The notes beneath the pieces were generated by a model. That model was not told the DNA's origin. It worked only from the letters and a program-made list of their open reading frames with translations, and made no database searches. A program made the position numbers and the translations under genes. From the NCBI RefSeq assembly GCF_018736085.1, contig NZ_CP076134.1:2490501-2554500 (forward strand): DNA of 64,000 nucleotides, given 5' to 3'. This stretch comes from Bradyrhizobium sediminis. Lineage in GTDB: Bacteria > Pseudomonadota > Alphaproteobacteria > Rhizobiales > Xanthobacteraceae. Positions 20,032 to 28,635 of this stretch are shown piece after piece. Numbering within the stretch: position 1 is the stretch's first letter; the number at the start of each line of letters is the position of its first letter.

Positions 20032-20409
20032 ATGAAACGGCGGAATTTTGCCCACCGGCCTGGCTGCGCGGTCGAAGCGACGCTCGATCTGATCGACGGC
20101 AAATGGAAGGGCGTCATCCTTTATCACCTGCAGGGCGGCACCCAGCGCTTCGGCGAGTTGCGGCGGCGGATGCCCGGCATTACCCAGCGCATGCTGACCA
20201 AGCAGCTACGGGCGCTCGAGGACGACGGTCTGGTGGTCCGCACGGTCTATGCCGAGGTGCCGCCGCGGGTGGAATACCGGCTCTCGGAGATCGGCGAGAG
20301 CCTGCGTCCGGTCATCGACACCTTGAAGGCGTGGGGCGAAGGCCACCAGGAAAGGCTGTCCTGCGCGCCGGCTTCGGACGCCGCCGAAGTCCCTGATCGC
20401 GCCGCATAA
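20032..20409 (+). CDS. HxlR-family transcriptional regulator
   Basis: The 125-residue protein is a winged helix-turn-helix of the HxlR class: PGCAVEATLDLIDGKWKGVI, then FGELRRRMPGITQRMLTKQL (recognition helix) and the wing VYAEVPPRVEYRLSEIGESL. It keeps Cys12 just before the first helix, the position used for thiol redox sensing in characterised members such as YodB and QorR. It faces a quinone-oxidoreductase-like gene across a 174-base promoter region. It could repress that gene and itself; this is inferred from layout. Confidence 0.95.
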   Translation: MKRRNFAHRPGCAVEATLDLIDGKWKGVILYHLQGGTQRFGELRRRMPGITQRMLTKQLRALEDDGLVVRTVYAEVPPRVEYRLSEIGESLRPVIDTLKAWGEGHQERLSCAPASDAAEVPDRAA

Positions 20410-20492
20410 GGCGGCCATTTGTCGGTCCGTTCCCTTCTCTCGCACTTGCCCCGCGGCTATATCTGGGGCGACGAATTTCAGGATCTTCCCGC

Positions 20493-21887
20493 ATGATGTT
20501 TCTACGCTCCCTGGCCGTGATCTGCTTTTCCGCGTTGGTGGCCACGCCGTCGCTGGCACAGGACCGCCGCGTGCCGACTTCCCCCGCGGAGTTGAAACTC
20601 TCCTACGCGCCGATCGTGCAACGCGTGCAGCCCGCTGTGGTCAACGTCTATGCCGCCAAGGTGGTGCAGAACCGCAATCCGCTGCTCGACGATCCGATCT
20701 TCCGCCGCTTCTTCGGCGTGCCCGGCCAGCAGCCGGAACAGATGCAGCGCTCGCTGGGATCCGGCGTGATGGTGGATCCGTCCGGCCTGGTGGTGACCAA
20801 CAACCACGTCATCGAAGGCGCCGATCAGGTCAAGATTTCGCTGTCCGACAAGCGCGAATTCGAGGCCGAGATCGTGCTCAAGGACAGCCGCACCGATCTG
20901 GCGGTGCTGCGGATCAAGGATGGCAAGGAAAAATTCCCGACGCTCGATTTTGCCAATTCGGATGAATTGCTGGTCGGCGACGTCGTGCTGGCGATCGGCA
21001 ATCCGTTCGGCGTCGGGCAGACCGTCACCCACGGCATCATTTCGGCGCTGGCGCGCACGCAGGTCGGCATCACCGACTACCAGTTCTTCATTCAGACCGA
21101 TGCCGCGATCAACCCCGGCAATTCCGGCGGCGCGCTGGTCGACATGACCGGCAGGCTCGCCGGCGTCAACACCGCGATCTTCTCGCGCTCCGGCGGATCG
21201 CAGGGCATCGGTTTTGCGATCCCCGCCAACATGGTGCGCGTCGTGGTCGCCTCCGCCAAGAGCGGCGGCAAGGCCGTCAAGCGGCCATGGCTCGGCGCGC
21301 GATTGCAGGCGGTGACGCCTGAAATCGCCGAGACGCTCGGGCTTCGCGTTCCCTCCGGCGCGCTGGTCGCCAATGTCACCGCCAGCAGCCCGGCGGCACG
21401 GGCCGGATTGAGACTGTCCGACCTGATCGTCGCGATCGACGGTCATGCCGTCGACGATCCCAATGGCTTCGATTACCGCTTCGCCACCCGGCCGCTCGGC
21501 GGCAGCTCGCAGATCGACGTGCAGCGCGCCGGCAAGACGGTCAAGCTGACCGTCCCGCTGGAAACCGCGCCCGACACCGGGCGCGACGAGATCGTTTTGA
21601 CATCGCGCTCGCCGTTCCAGGGCGCGAAGGTTGCGAACATATCGCCGGCGGTGGCCGACGAGTTGCGCATTGACGCGGACACCAAGGGCGTCGTGGTGAC
21701 GGAACTGGCGGAAGGCAGCACCGCCGCCAGCGTCGGTTTCCAGAAGGGCGACATCATCCTTGGGGTCAACAACCAGAAGATCACCAGGACAGGCGATCTC
21801 GAAAAGGCCACGCGCGAGACCGCGCGAATCTGGCGCATCACCGTGGTACGGGGCGGCCAGCAGATCAACGTCACGCTCGGCGGATGA
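20493..21887 (+). CDS. DegP/DegQ-like periplasmic serine endoprotease
   Basis: HtrA-family proteases degrade misfolded envelope proteins. The 464-residue product has a signal peptide (SLAVICFSALVATPSLA, cut near 22), a trypsin-like domain with the triad His105 (VTNNHVIEGA), Asp135 (SRTDLAVLR) and Ser211 (NPGNSGGALVD), and two PDZ domains (about 270-360 and 375-460). Its stop overlaps the rarA start by four bases (ATGA), so the two genes share a transcript. Homologues in this genomic position are usual in Rhizobiales. Confidence 0.95.
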   Translation: MMFLRSLAVICFSALVATPSLAQDRRVPTSPAELKLSYAPIVQRVQPAVVNVYAAKVVQNRNPLLDDPIFRRFFGVPGQQPEQMQRSLGSGVMVDPSGLVVTNNHVIEGADQVKISLSDKREFEAEIVLKDSRTDLAVLRIKDGKEKFPTLDFANSDELLVGDVVLAIGNPFGVGQTVTHGIISALARTQVGITDYQFFIQTDAAINPGNSGGALVDMTGRLAGVNTAIFSRSGGSQGIGFAIPANMVRVVVASAKSGGKAVKRPWLGARLQAVTPEIAETLGLRVPSGALVANVTASSPAARAGLRLSDLIVAIDGHAVDDPNGFDYRFATRPLGGSSQIDVQRAGKTVKLTVPLETAPDTGRDEIVLTSRSPFQGAKVANISPAVADELRIDADTKGVVVTELAEGSTAASVGFQKGDIILGVNNQKITRTGDLEKATRETARIWRITVVRGGQQINVTLGG

Positions 21888-23212
21888 GCCCGAAGCGACC
21901 ACACGAAGCTACCAACCTGTTCGCTGCCGCAGGAATGGAGCAGGATGCGCCGCGTCCGCTCCCGGACCGGCTGCGGCCGCGTACGCTGTCGGACGTGGTC
22001 GGACAGGACCATATCCTCGGCCCCGACGGCGCGCTGACGCGGATGCTGGCGACGCGCACGCTGGGTTCGCTGATCTTCTGGGGCCCGCCGGGCACCGGCA
22101 AGACCACGGTGGCGCGGCTGTTGGCCGATGCCACCGAACTGCACTTCGAGCAGATTTCCGCGGTGTTTTCCGGCGTCGCCGATCTCAAGAAGGTATTCGA
22201 CGCGGCGCGGGCCCGGCGCGAGATGGGCAAGGGCACGCTGTTGTTCGTCGACGAGGTGCACCGCTTCAACCGCGCGCAGCAGGATTCCTTTCTGCCTGTC
22301 ATGGAAGACGGCACCGTGGTGCTGGTCGGCGCGACTACCGAAAATCCCTCGTTCGAACTCAACGCCGCTCTGCTGTCGCGGGCGCGCGTGCTGGTGTTCC
22401 ATTCGCTCGATGCCGCCGCGATCGAAAAACTGTTCGCCCATGCCGAGAACATCGAGGGCAGGAAACTGCCGCTCGACGCGGAAGCGCGTGCGGTGCTGGC
22501 GCGGATGGCCGACGGCGACGGCCGCGCCGCGCTGACATTAGCCGAAGAGGTCTGGCGCTCTGCGCGCGAGGGCGAGATATTCAATGCGGCAGCGCTGCAG
22601 GACGTCCTGCAGCGCCGTGCGCCGATCTACGACAAGTCCGCCGACGGCCATTACAACCTGATCTCGGCGCTGCATAAATCCGTGCGTGGCTCCGATCCGG
22701 ACGCAGCGCTCTATTATCTCGCGCGTATGCTGGACGCCGGCGAGGACCCGCTGTTCCTGGCCCGCCGCGTGGTCCGCATGGCGGTCGAGGACATCGGTCT
22801 TGCCGATCCGCAGGCGCTGGCGATCTGCAACGCCGCCAAGGACGCCTATGATTTCCTCGGGTCTCCCGAAGGCGAACTCGCGATCGCGCAGGCCGTGATC
22901 TATCTCGCCACTGCGCCGAAATCCAACGCCGCCTACAAAGCCTTTGGCGCGGCGATGCAGGTGGCGAAAGAGGGCGGCTCATTGCTGCCGCCGAAGCACA
23001 TCCTGAACTCGCCGACCAAACTGATGAAGTCGGAAGGCTATGGCGGCGGCTACCAATACGATCACGACGCCCCCGACGCATTTTCCGGTCAGGACTATTT
23101 CCCGGAAGCGCTGGGCCGCCAGACTTTTTACGATCCGCCCGATCGCGGCTTCGAGCGCGAGATCAGGAAGCGGCTGGATTACTGGGCGAAGCTGCGCAGG
23201 GAGCGCGGCTAG
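21884..23212 (+). CDS. rarA: Replication-associated recombination protein A (MgsA/RarA AAA+ ATPase)
   Basis: RarA acts at stalled replication forks. The 442-residue product has the N-terminal RPRTLSDVVGQDHILGPDGA motif, Walker A GPPGTGKTT (67-75), Walker B LLFVDEVHRFNRAQQDSFLP and sensor 1 GATTENPSFELN, then the tetramerisation domain typical of the family (YLATAPKSNAAYKAFGAA). It overlaps the protease gene upstream. Length is normal. Confidence 0.96.
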   Translation: MSPKRPHEATNLFAAAGMEQDAPRPLPDRLRPRTLSDVVGQDHILGPDGALTRMLATRTLGSLIFWGPPGTGKTTVARLLADATELHFEQISAVFSGVADLKKVFDAARARREMGKGTLLFVDEVHRFNRAQQDSFLPVMEDGTVVLVGATTENPSFELNAALLSRARVLVFHSLDAAAIEKLFAHAENIEGRKLPLDAEARAVLARMADGDGRAALTLAEEVWRSAREGEIFNAAALQDVLQRRAPIYDKSADGHYNLISALHKSVRGSDPDAALYYLARMLDAGEDPLFLARRVVRMAVEDIGLADPQALAICNAAKDAYDFLGSPEGELAIAQAVIYLATAPKSNAAYKAFGAAMQVAKEGGSLLPPKHILNSPTKLMKSEGYGGGYQYDHDAPDAFSGQDYFPEALGRQTFYDPPDRGFEREIRKRLDYWAKLRRERG

Positions 23213-23230
23213 ATCATCTTTCGGTCAGTG

Positions 23231-23250
23231 TTCGCTGCGCTCGCAATGAC
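23231..23250. repeat. Half copy of the TCGCAATGAC repeat
   Basis: TTCGCTGCGCTCGCAATGAC matches the right arm of the elements at 41673-41782 and 54380-54461, but no left arm precedes it. It lies between convergent rarA and the esterase gene and is probably a decayed copy. Confidence 0.6.
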
Positions 23251-23264
23251 GGTTGTTAGACCGC

Positions 23265-24209
23265 TTATTTCCCCGCCTTCACGAAATCCAGAATCTCACC
23301 GGTCAGCCGCGTGTCCTTGGTGTTGATCGAATACACCTCCGACATGTGGCTGTGCTGCGGAACCAGCAAAGCACGGGCGCATCCGCTCGCGCGCTTGCAC
23401 GTCGCTTGCTTTGCCAGATCGAATTGCAGCACAAAGCCGGAGGGGTCCAGTTCGGCGACAGCCAGCATCAGCGGGATGTTGGTTGTCGCTAAGCCCGACA
23501 GCGAGGATCGTTCGGCGTAGCGCGCGGGATCGGCGCCGAAGTAGGCGCGCCCGGAATCGGCGAGCGGCGTCGCTGTCACGTCGTAGATGCCTGAGACCAT
23601 GATCGCGCCGGCCAGGCCGCCGCCCTTCACCTTGTGAAATTCGGGATGCGATACATAGCTCGCGACGTGAACCGCGCCGGCGGAGTGTCCCATCAGATAG
23701 ATCCGCCCGGGATCGCCGCCACGCTCGCCGATCTTGTCCGAGATCCATTGAACCGCGGTGGCGAGATCCTCGGCGCCCGCCGGCCAGGGGTGCAGCGGCG
23801 CGAGGCGATAGCTGACGTTGACGCCGACAAATCCGTTCTTCGCCGCCCACAGCATGATGTTGTCATAGAACGGGCTGGTCGGTGTCGTCCGCTTGTTGCC
23901 GCCCACGTAGGCGCCGCCATGGACGAAGATCAGCACCGGCCGGGCCGATGCCACCGTCTCCGGCACGAAGATATCGAGCAGGTTACGATCGGCCGGACCG
24001 TATTTGACGTCGCGCTCGACCTTGACACCGTAATACGGCTCCTTTTCCTGCAGCGGCGCATAGAGCGCGACGGTCTTCGGCGGGTCGATGACGCGGCCAA
24101 GTTCCAGCAGCTTCCAGGCCAGATCCTCCGGCATCGGGCTTTGCTGCGCCAAGGCCACGCCCGCGAACATGGTCGCAACGACGGTCAAGGCCGCTCTTGA
24201 TACTGCCAT
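23265..24209 (-). CDS. Secreted alpha/beta hydrolase (carboxylesterase type)
   Basis: An alpha/beta-hydrolase related to carboxylesterases. The start at 24209 (MAVSRAALTVVATMFAGVAL) gives 314 residues with a signal peptide ending in ALAQQ; a longer reading to 24281 adds a basic stretch before it. The oxyanion motif HGGAYVGG and the nucleophile elbow MGHSAGAVHVASY are clear, and Asp (AVAELDPSGF) and His (PQHSHMSEVY) complete the triad. The natural ester is unknown. It is convergent with rarA. Confidence 0.88.
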   Translation of the reverse strand: MAVSRAALTVVATMFAGVALAQQSPMPEDLAWKLLELGRVIDPPKTVALYAPLQEKEPYYGVKVERDVKYGPADRNLLDIFVPETVASARPVLIFVHGGAYVGGNKRTTPTSPFYDNIMLWAAKNGFVGVNVSYRLAPLHPWPAGAEDLATAVQWISDKIGERGGDPGRIYLMGHSAGAVHVASYVSHPEFHKVKGGGLAGAIMVSGIYDVTATPLADSGRAYFGADPARYAERSSLSGLATTNIPLMLAVAELDPSGFVLQFDLAKQATCKRASGCARALLVPQHSHMSEVYSINTKDTRLTGEILDFVKAGK

Positions 24210-24337
24210 CCGGACTGCCCCACGTTTCCTGGTCGTTTGCCCTAGCATGACCGATCCTGCGGCGGATTTGTACCGATTCACCGTGACGATTCGCTGCTTT
24301 TGCGCTACCCAACGGCTTCATCCGGAGCCGCAGCAAT

Positions 24338-25531
24338 ATGAGCCGTCGCGTCAAGAAACCTCTTCGTCCGGCGGGCGATCGCCCCAAGGGCGCGCGTCCC
24401 TACCGGGGCTCGCAGGCCGAGCGGCCGGCGCATCGTCCGGGCGGCAAACCGCCGGCGCGTTTTCCGGCCCCGCGCGCGGCGAAGCCGGCGCCGTTCATTC
24501 CCGAGCCTGCGAAAATTGTCCCTGAGCCGCCGCCGTTGCCCACCAAGGTGCAGACCGTGGTGGTGACGGCCGACGAGAACAACATGCGCGTCGACCGCTT
24601 CCTGGAAGCGCGCTTTCCCGGCCTGTCGTTCTCCCACATTCAGCGCATCGTCCGCAAAGGCGAGTTGCGCGTCAACGGCAAGCGCGCCGACAGCAAGGAC
24701 CGGCTGGAGGAGGGCCAGAGCGTCCGCATTCCGCCGCTCAAGCTCGATGCGCCGAAGGTTGCGGGAAACCTCTCCGAGGCGGGGGCGAAGACGCTTCAAG
24801 CCCTCAAGGACATGATCCTCTATGAGGACGCCGACGTCATGGTGCTGAACAAGCCCGCGGGGCTGGCAGTGCAGGGCGGTTCCGGCACCACGCGGCACAT
24901 CGACCAGATGCTGGAAGTGATGCGCGATGCCAAGGGGCAGAAGCCGCGGCTGGTGCACCGGCTCGACAAGGAAACCGCCGGCTGCCTGCTGATCGCGAAG
25001 ACGCGCTTCGCGGCGACCGCGCTGACCGGATCGTTCCGTCATCGCTCGGCGCGCAAGATCTACTGGGCGCTGGTTGCAGGCGTGCCGAAGCCGAAGCAGG
25101 GCCGCATCTCGACCTATCTCGCCAAGGACGAGGGCGAGGACGATACCATCATGCGCATCGCCGCCCATGGCGACGAGGGCGCCAGCCACGCCGTGACCTA
25201 CTACGCTGTGGTGGAGACCTCGGCGCAGAAGCTCGCCTGGGTATCGCTGAAGCCGGTCACCGGGCGGACCCATCAGTTGCGCGCGCACATGGCCCATATC
25301 GGCCACGCCATCGTCGGCGATCCCAAATATTTCAACAAGGAAAACTGGGAGCTGCCGGGCGGACTGCAGAAGCGGCTGCATTTGCTGGCGCGGCGGATCG
25401 TGATTCCGCACCCGCGCGGCGGAATGATCGACGTGACCGCGCCGCTGCCGCCGCACATGCTGCAATCATGGAACCTGCTCGGCCTGGAAGCCGACCGCTT
25501 CGATCCGATCGAGAACGCGCCTGAAGAATAG
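24338..25531 (+). CDS. RluA-family pseudouridine synthase
   Basis: This enzyme converts uridine to pseudouridine in rRNA or tRNA. The 397 residues have an Arg/Pro-rich leader (1-70), an S4 RNA-binding domain (VDRFLEARFPGLSFSHIQRI, about 88-150) and the catalytic domain with the RluA signature HRLDKETAGCLLIAKT, in which the Asp is the catalytic residue. The size and S4 domain suit RluC, which modifies 23S rRNA, but paralogues cannot be told apart here. Confidence 0.94.
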   Translation: MSRRVKKPLRPAGDRPKGARPYRGSQAERPAHRPGGKPPARFPAPRAAKPAPFIPEPAKIVPEPPPLPTKVQTVVVTADENNMRVDRFLEARFPGLSFSHIQRIVRKGELRVNGKRADSKDRLEEGQSVRIPPLKLDAPKVAGNLSEAGAKTLQALKDMILYEDADVMVLNKPAGLAVQGGSGTTRHIDQMLEVMRDAKGQKPRLVHRLDKETAGCLLIAKTRFAATALTGSFRHRSARKIYWALVAGVPKPKQGRISTYLAKDEGEDDTIMRIAAHGDEGASHAVTYYAVVETSAQKLAWVSLKPVTGRTHQLRAHMAHIGHAIVGDPKYFNKENWELPGGLQKRLHLLARRIVIPHPRGGMIDVTAPLPPHMLQSWNLLGLEADRFDPIENAPEE

Positions 25532-25583
25532 TTCAGGTACGATCTCCTTGCGGTTGCGGGAGGGGATCACGACATACCCTCGC

Positions 25584-25901
25584 ATGAAGCGATCATCGAT
25601 CTTCGTTGTTGGCGCGGTTATGCTGGCGCTGGTTGCCGCAAGCGCCGCTTCCGCGCAGCAGCAATTCATTCCGCCGGGCGGCTCGCAGTACAACCCGCCG
25701 CTGCCGCCGCCGCCGGCTGTCCCGAAGATCGAGGTGCCCGCGATTCCGAAAATGGACGCGCCGCCGACGCCGCCGCGCGTCCAGGGTTTGCAGCGCGGCT
25801 CGTTCAGCGACCGCATCAGCAAATGCCTCGACGATGCCGCCGCTTCCGGACTGGGCCCCAACGAGCGCGCGGCCTATTCGCGTTCCTGTGCCAATCAGTA
25901 G
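25584..25901 (+). CDS. Small secreted proline-rich protein of unknown function
   Basis: The ATG at 25584 opens a 105-residue protein with a signal peptide (SSIFVVGAVMLALVAASAASA). The mature part starts QQQFIPPGGSQYNPPLPPPP, a proline-rich linker, and ends in a short helical domain with two Cys (ISKCLDDAAASGLGPNERAA, YSRSCANQ) that may form a disulfide. I recognise only a general bradyrhizobial look. An in-frame start 12 codons upstream is less likely because it precedes the signal with charged residues. Confidence 0.75.
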   Translation: MKRSSIFVVGAVMLALVAASAASAQQQFIPPGGSQYNPPLPPPPAVPKIEVPAIPKMDAPPTPPRVQGLQRGSFSDRISKCLDDAAASGLGPNERAAYSRSCANQ

Positions 25902-26086
25902 GCCTGCGAACCGGCGCGCGTGCTCATGCGCGAGATTGCCTGGCGCGCCCCACTCGATGTGAACAGCGCCCGCCGACGCATCTCATCAGGTCCTTGCCTT
26001 CCTATTGATTGACTCGCGGGGCAGGCACCGAACTGCTAGATCTGCGATACCGGCGCACCAAGGGGACCCGGCATCGGGGGCGCGCC

Positions 26087-27040
26087 ATGAAGATCATACT
26101 GGACATTTCCAAGCTGGTCGAAGAAGGCAAACTGACGCGCGAGGAAGCCGACAGGCTCACGGCGCTCGCTGCGCATGATACGGGCTCGTTTGGAGTCAAC
26201 GTCCTGATCGGATTCGGCGTGGTCGCTATCGCGGCAGGCGCAGTGGCGCTGGTGCCGACGCCGCTGACGGCGGTAGGCCTGGGGCTCGCACTTTTCGCCG
26301 CAGGCAGCGCGATCACGATCAACCGCGTGCAGCAATGGATACTGCTCGGGCAGATCTGCCTCGTTATAGGTGCACTGATGTTCGGCGGCGGCGTGATCGC
26401 CTTCGGGGCCGGCTCGCTTGCGTCCATGCTGATCGTTATGGGCGCCTTCGGGATCGCGGCCATCGCCGCCCGCTCGAGCCTCTTGATGGCGTTGGCGGTG
26501 CTGGCGGCCTCCGCCTGCCTCGGTGCGCGCACCGGTTATAGCCACGCGGTCTATTCGCTGGCGATCTTCGAGCCGACGCTCACCGTCATGCTGTTTTCCG
26601 CGCTGGCGCTGATCGCCTACCAGGCTTCGCAACGCCTGTCGGCCGACTGCGAGCGGCTCGCGATCACAGCCGCGCGTACCTCGCTGCTGCTGGTCAATTT
26701 CGGCTTCTGGATCGGCTCGCTATGGGGCGATCCGCTGATGCTGATGCGCTCGATGAATGCCAAGGATGCATCGTTGGCGTTCATGACCAAGATTGTCATC
26801 CCGGCCTCGGTGTTCAGCATCCTCTGGGCAGTGGTCTTGCTGGGCGCCGGGATCTGGGCGCTGCAGGTCAACCGCCGCTGGTTGGTCAATCTCGTTGCCG
26901 TCTTCGCCGGCATCCATTTTTACACCCAATGGTTCGAGCGCCTCGGCGCCACGCCGTTGTCGGTGCTGCTCGGCGGGCTTGTGATGTTGGCAAGCGCTGT
27001 CGGGCTCTGGATTTTCAACCGGCGCGCCCCGGCCGTCTAG
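26087..27040 (+). CDS. Polytopic inner-membrane protein of unknown function
   Basis: From the ATG at 26087 the product has 317 residues: a short cytoplasmic helix (MKIILDISKLVEEGKLTREE) followed by about nine or ten hydrophobic segments, the first VNVLIGFGVVAIAAGAVALV. The N-terminal helix plus membrane domain recalls DUF2157-type proteins, but I am not sure. It ends WIFNRRAPAV. It is convergent with the broken gene at 27066. Confidence 0.78.
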   Translation: MKIILDISKLVEEGKLTREEADRLTALAAHDTGSFGVNVLIGFGVVAIAAGAVALVPTPLTAVGLGLALFAAGSAITINRVQQWILLGQICLVIGALMFGGGVIAFGAGSLASMLIVMGAFGIAAIAARSSLLMALAVLAASACLGARTGYSHAVYSLAIFEPTLTVMLFSALALIAYQASQRLSADCERLAITAARTSLLLVNFGFWIGSLWGDPLMLMRSMNAKDASLAFMTKIVIPASVFSILWAVVLLGAGIWALQVNRRWLVNLVAVFAGIHFYTQWFERLGATPLSVLLGGLVMLASAVGLWIFNRRAPAV

Positions 27041-27065
27041 GGCTGCGGGCGAAGCCATCGCGCTT

Positions 27066-27544
27066 CTAGTTTCTGTATTGCGCGAGGAACATGCGCAGTG
27101 AATCGTGCGGGCTCTCGACATCCGAAATCACCCAGCCGTCGGGGCCGTTGACGAGAATGAAGTTCAACGTCACCGCGCGGCCCTGGTTGTCGAAGGCGGC
27201 GGCCACATAGGTTTTGTCGAATTGCCTGCGCAGGATCGATATCGAGACGGCGCCAAGTTTCCGCTCGGGCTCTGCACCAGGAAGTCGTAGGGATGGCTCT
27301 TCAGAGAGATCCAGGCGGCGCGCAAGCCGGGATCGAAGAACTGGGCAGCGGTCGCTGCATCGCGCGTCAGCCCGTTCGACAGAGCGGACGAGCGGTCGCC
27401 GTAGTAGGCGTAGACGTTCCTGACCAGCGATTCCGGCGAGCGGAACCCGGCCTCGAGGCTTGCGCAGCCGAGACCGCTCATTAGCGCCAGAATGGCCGCC
27501 GATATCCGCGCCATCATCGGCCGGCTCGCTTTATTTGCACCCAT
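27066..27544 (-). pseudogene. Frameshifted lipoprotein-like gene
   Basis: Reading from 27544 gives MGANKASRPMMARISAAILA, a lipoprotein-like signal with LMSGLGCAS, then SPESLVRNVYAYYGDRSSAL and WISLKSHPYDFLVQSPS. Near 27270-27275 that frame loses coding character, while the frame one base away continues KLGAVSISILRRQFDKTYVA, AAFDNQGRAVTLNFILVNGP and GWVISDVESPHDSLRMFLAQ to a TAG at 27066. Joining the two frames gives about 159 residues resembling DUF3828-type proteins. The length (479 bases) is one short of a multiple of three, which points to a single-base deletion or a sequencing error. No slippery heptamer is visible. Confidence 0.75.
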
Positions 27545-27599
27545 CGATGTCGTATTCTCTTTGTGAAAACTATCACCGGCGCGAGAGACGGAAAACCGC

Positions 27600-28382
27600 A
27601 TGCGCGAACTATTCGATGAAGTGGCAGGACAATCGCCGCTCGATCCGGAGGAGGCGGTGCGCCGTACGACGCGCACCCCGCGGCGCAAGCGCTTTTACGC
27701 TCGCGCCGGCGTCGTCGAGACCGCGGACGGTTTCGCGATCACGCTGGATGGCAAGCCGATCCGCACGCCATCGGGGCGTCCGCTGGAGGCGCCGACCCGG
27801 GAAATCGCCAACGCCATCGCGGTGGAGTGGGAGGCGCAGCAGGAATTGATCGATCCCCTGACCATGCCGCTGACGCGCTTCGCCAACAGCGTCGTCGATG
27901 GCGTGGTCGAGCGGGTAGAGGCGGTCGCCGACGATGTCGCGAAATATCTCGGCACCGATCTGTTATTTTACCGCGCCGGTCATCCGGAAGCGCTGGTGGC
28001 GCGGGAAGCCAAGCATTGGGACCCGGTCGTGTTCTGGGCCGCCGAGACGCTGGGTGCGCATTTCATGCTGGCCGAAGGCATCGTGCATGTCCGCCAGCCC
28101 GAGCCGGCGATCGCGGCGGCGCGCGCGGCTTTCCCCGACGATCCCTGGTCGATCGCCGCCCTGCATGTGGTCACGACCGTGACCGGATCGGCGCTGCTCG
28201 CGCTGGCGCTGCTGCACGGCGTGCTCGACCAGGAGCGGGTCTGGGCCGCCGCCCATGTCGATGAGGACTGGAACATCGAGAAATGGGGCGTGGACGAGGA
28301 GGTGGCGGCGCGCCGCGCGGCGCGGCTGGTCGATTTACGGGCCGCCGCCCATATTCTCAAGGCGCTGAATCCCGGCGCATGA
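27600..28382 (+). CDS. ATP12-family F1-ATPase assembly chaperone
   Basis: ATP12 proteins help assemble the alpha subunit of F1-ATPase, known from mitochondria and alphaproteobacteria. The 260 residues include TPRRKRFYARAGVVETADGF, the conserved LDGKPIRTPSGRPLEAPT, EWEAQQELIDPLTMPLTRFA, and LGTDLLFYRAGHPEALVARE. The C-terminal region DEDWNIEKWGVDEEVAARRA fits the family. Its location a few genes after an RluA gene is common in Rhizobiales. Confidence 0.93.
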   Translation: MRELFDEVAGQSPLDPEEAVRRTTRTPRRKRFYARAGVVETADGFAITLDGKPIRTPSGRPLEAPTREIANAIAVEWEAQQELIDPLTMPLTRFANSVVDGVVERVEAVADDVAKYLGTDLLFYRAGHPEALVAREAKHWDPVVFWAAETLGAHFMLAEGIVHVRQPEPAIAAARAAFPDDPWSIAALHVVTTVTGSALLALALLHGVLDQERVWAAAHVDEDWNIEKWGVDEEVAARRAARLVDLRAAAHILKALNPGA

Positions 28383-28512
28383 TCCGCCGAGGTGCGCGCG
28401 GCCCGGCGTTCAGGGTCATGCGTTCATTCAGCGAATTGGAGGCGCGAGCGGACGCGAAACCGATTCGGCCGCCCGTTCGCAGCAAAGAACGACAGGATCG
28501 CTGACCTTCTTG

Positions 28513-28576
28513 TGTCAAGTGATGTGACATTCCCTCGTGGCCGATTTCCATCGTATGTTGCAGATCAGTGACATTC
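28513..28576. promoter_or_regulatory. Repeated GTGACATTC sites upstream of the porin gene
   Basis: TGTCA-N7-TGACA (28513-28529) is a perfect five-base inverted repeat. GTGACATTC inside it (28524-28532) recurs at 28568-28576, exactly 44 bases on, which is about four DNA turns. The rest of the 253-base gap before the porin shows no gene. These may be regulator sites; the factor is unknown. Confidence 0.35.
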
Positions 28577-28635
28577 AATCGTACTGACTCCGCCTAGGAT
28601 CCTCATTGCGTTTCCGTTAATTTCCGGGGGACCCC

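Noticed and set aside
27240..27300. Programmed -1 frameshift in the lipoprotein-like gene
   Set aside because: No slippery heptamer or downstream pseudoknot is visible at the junction, so a plain deletion or sequencing error is simpler.
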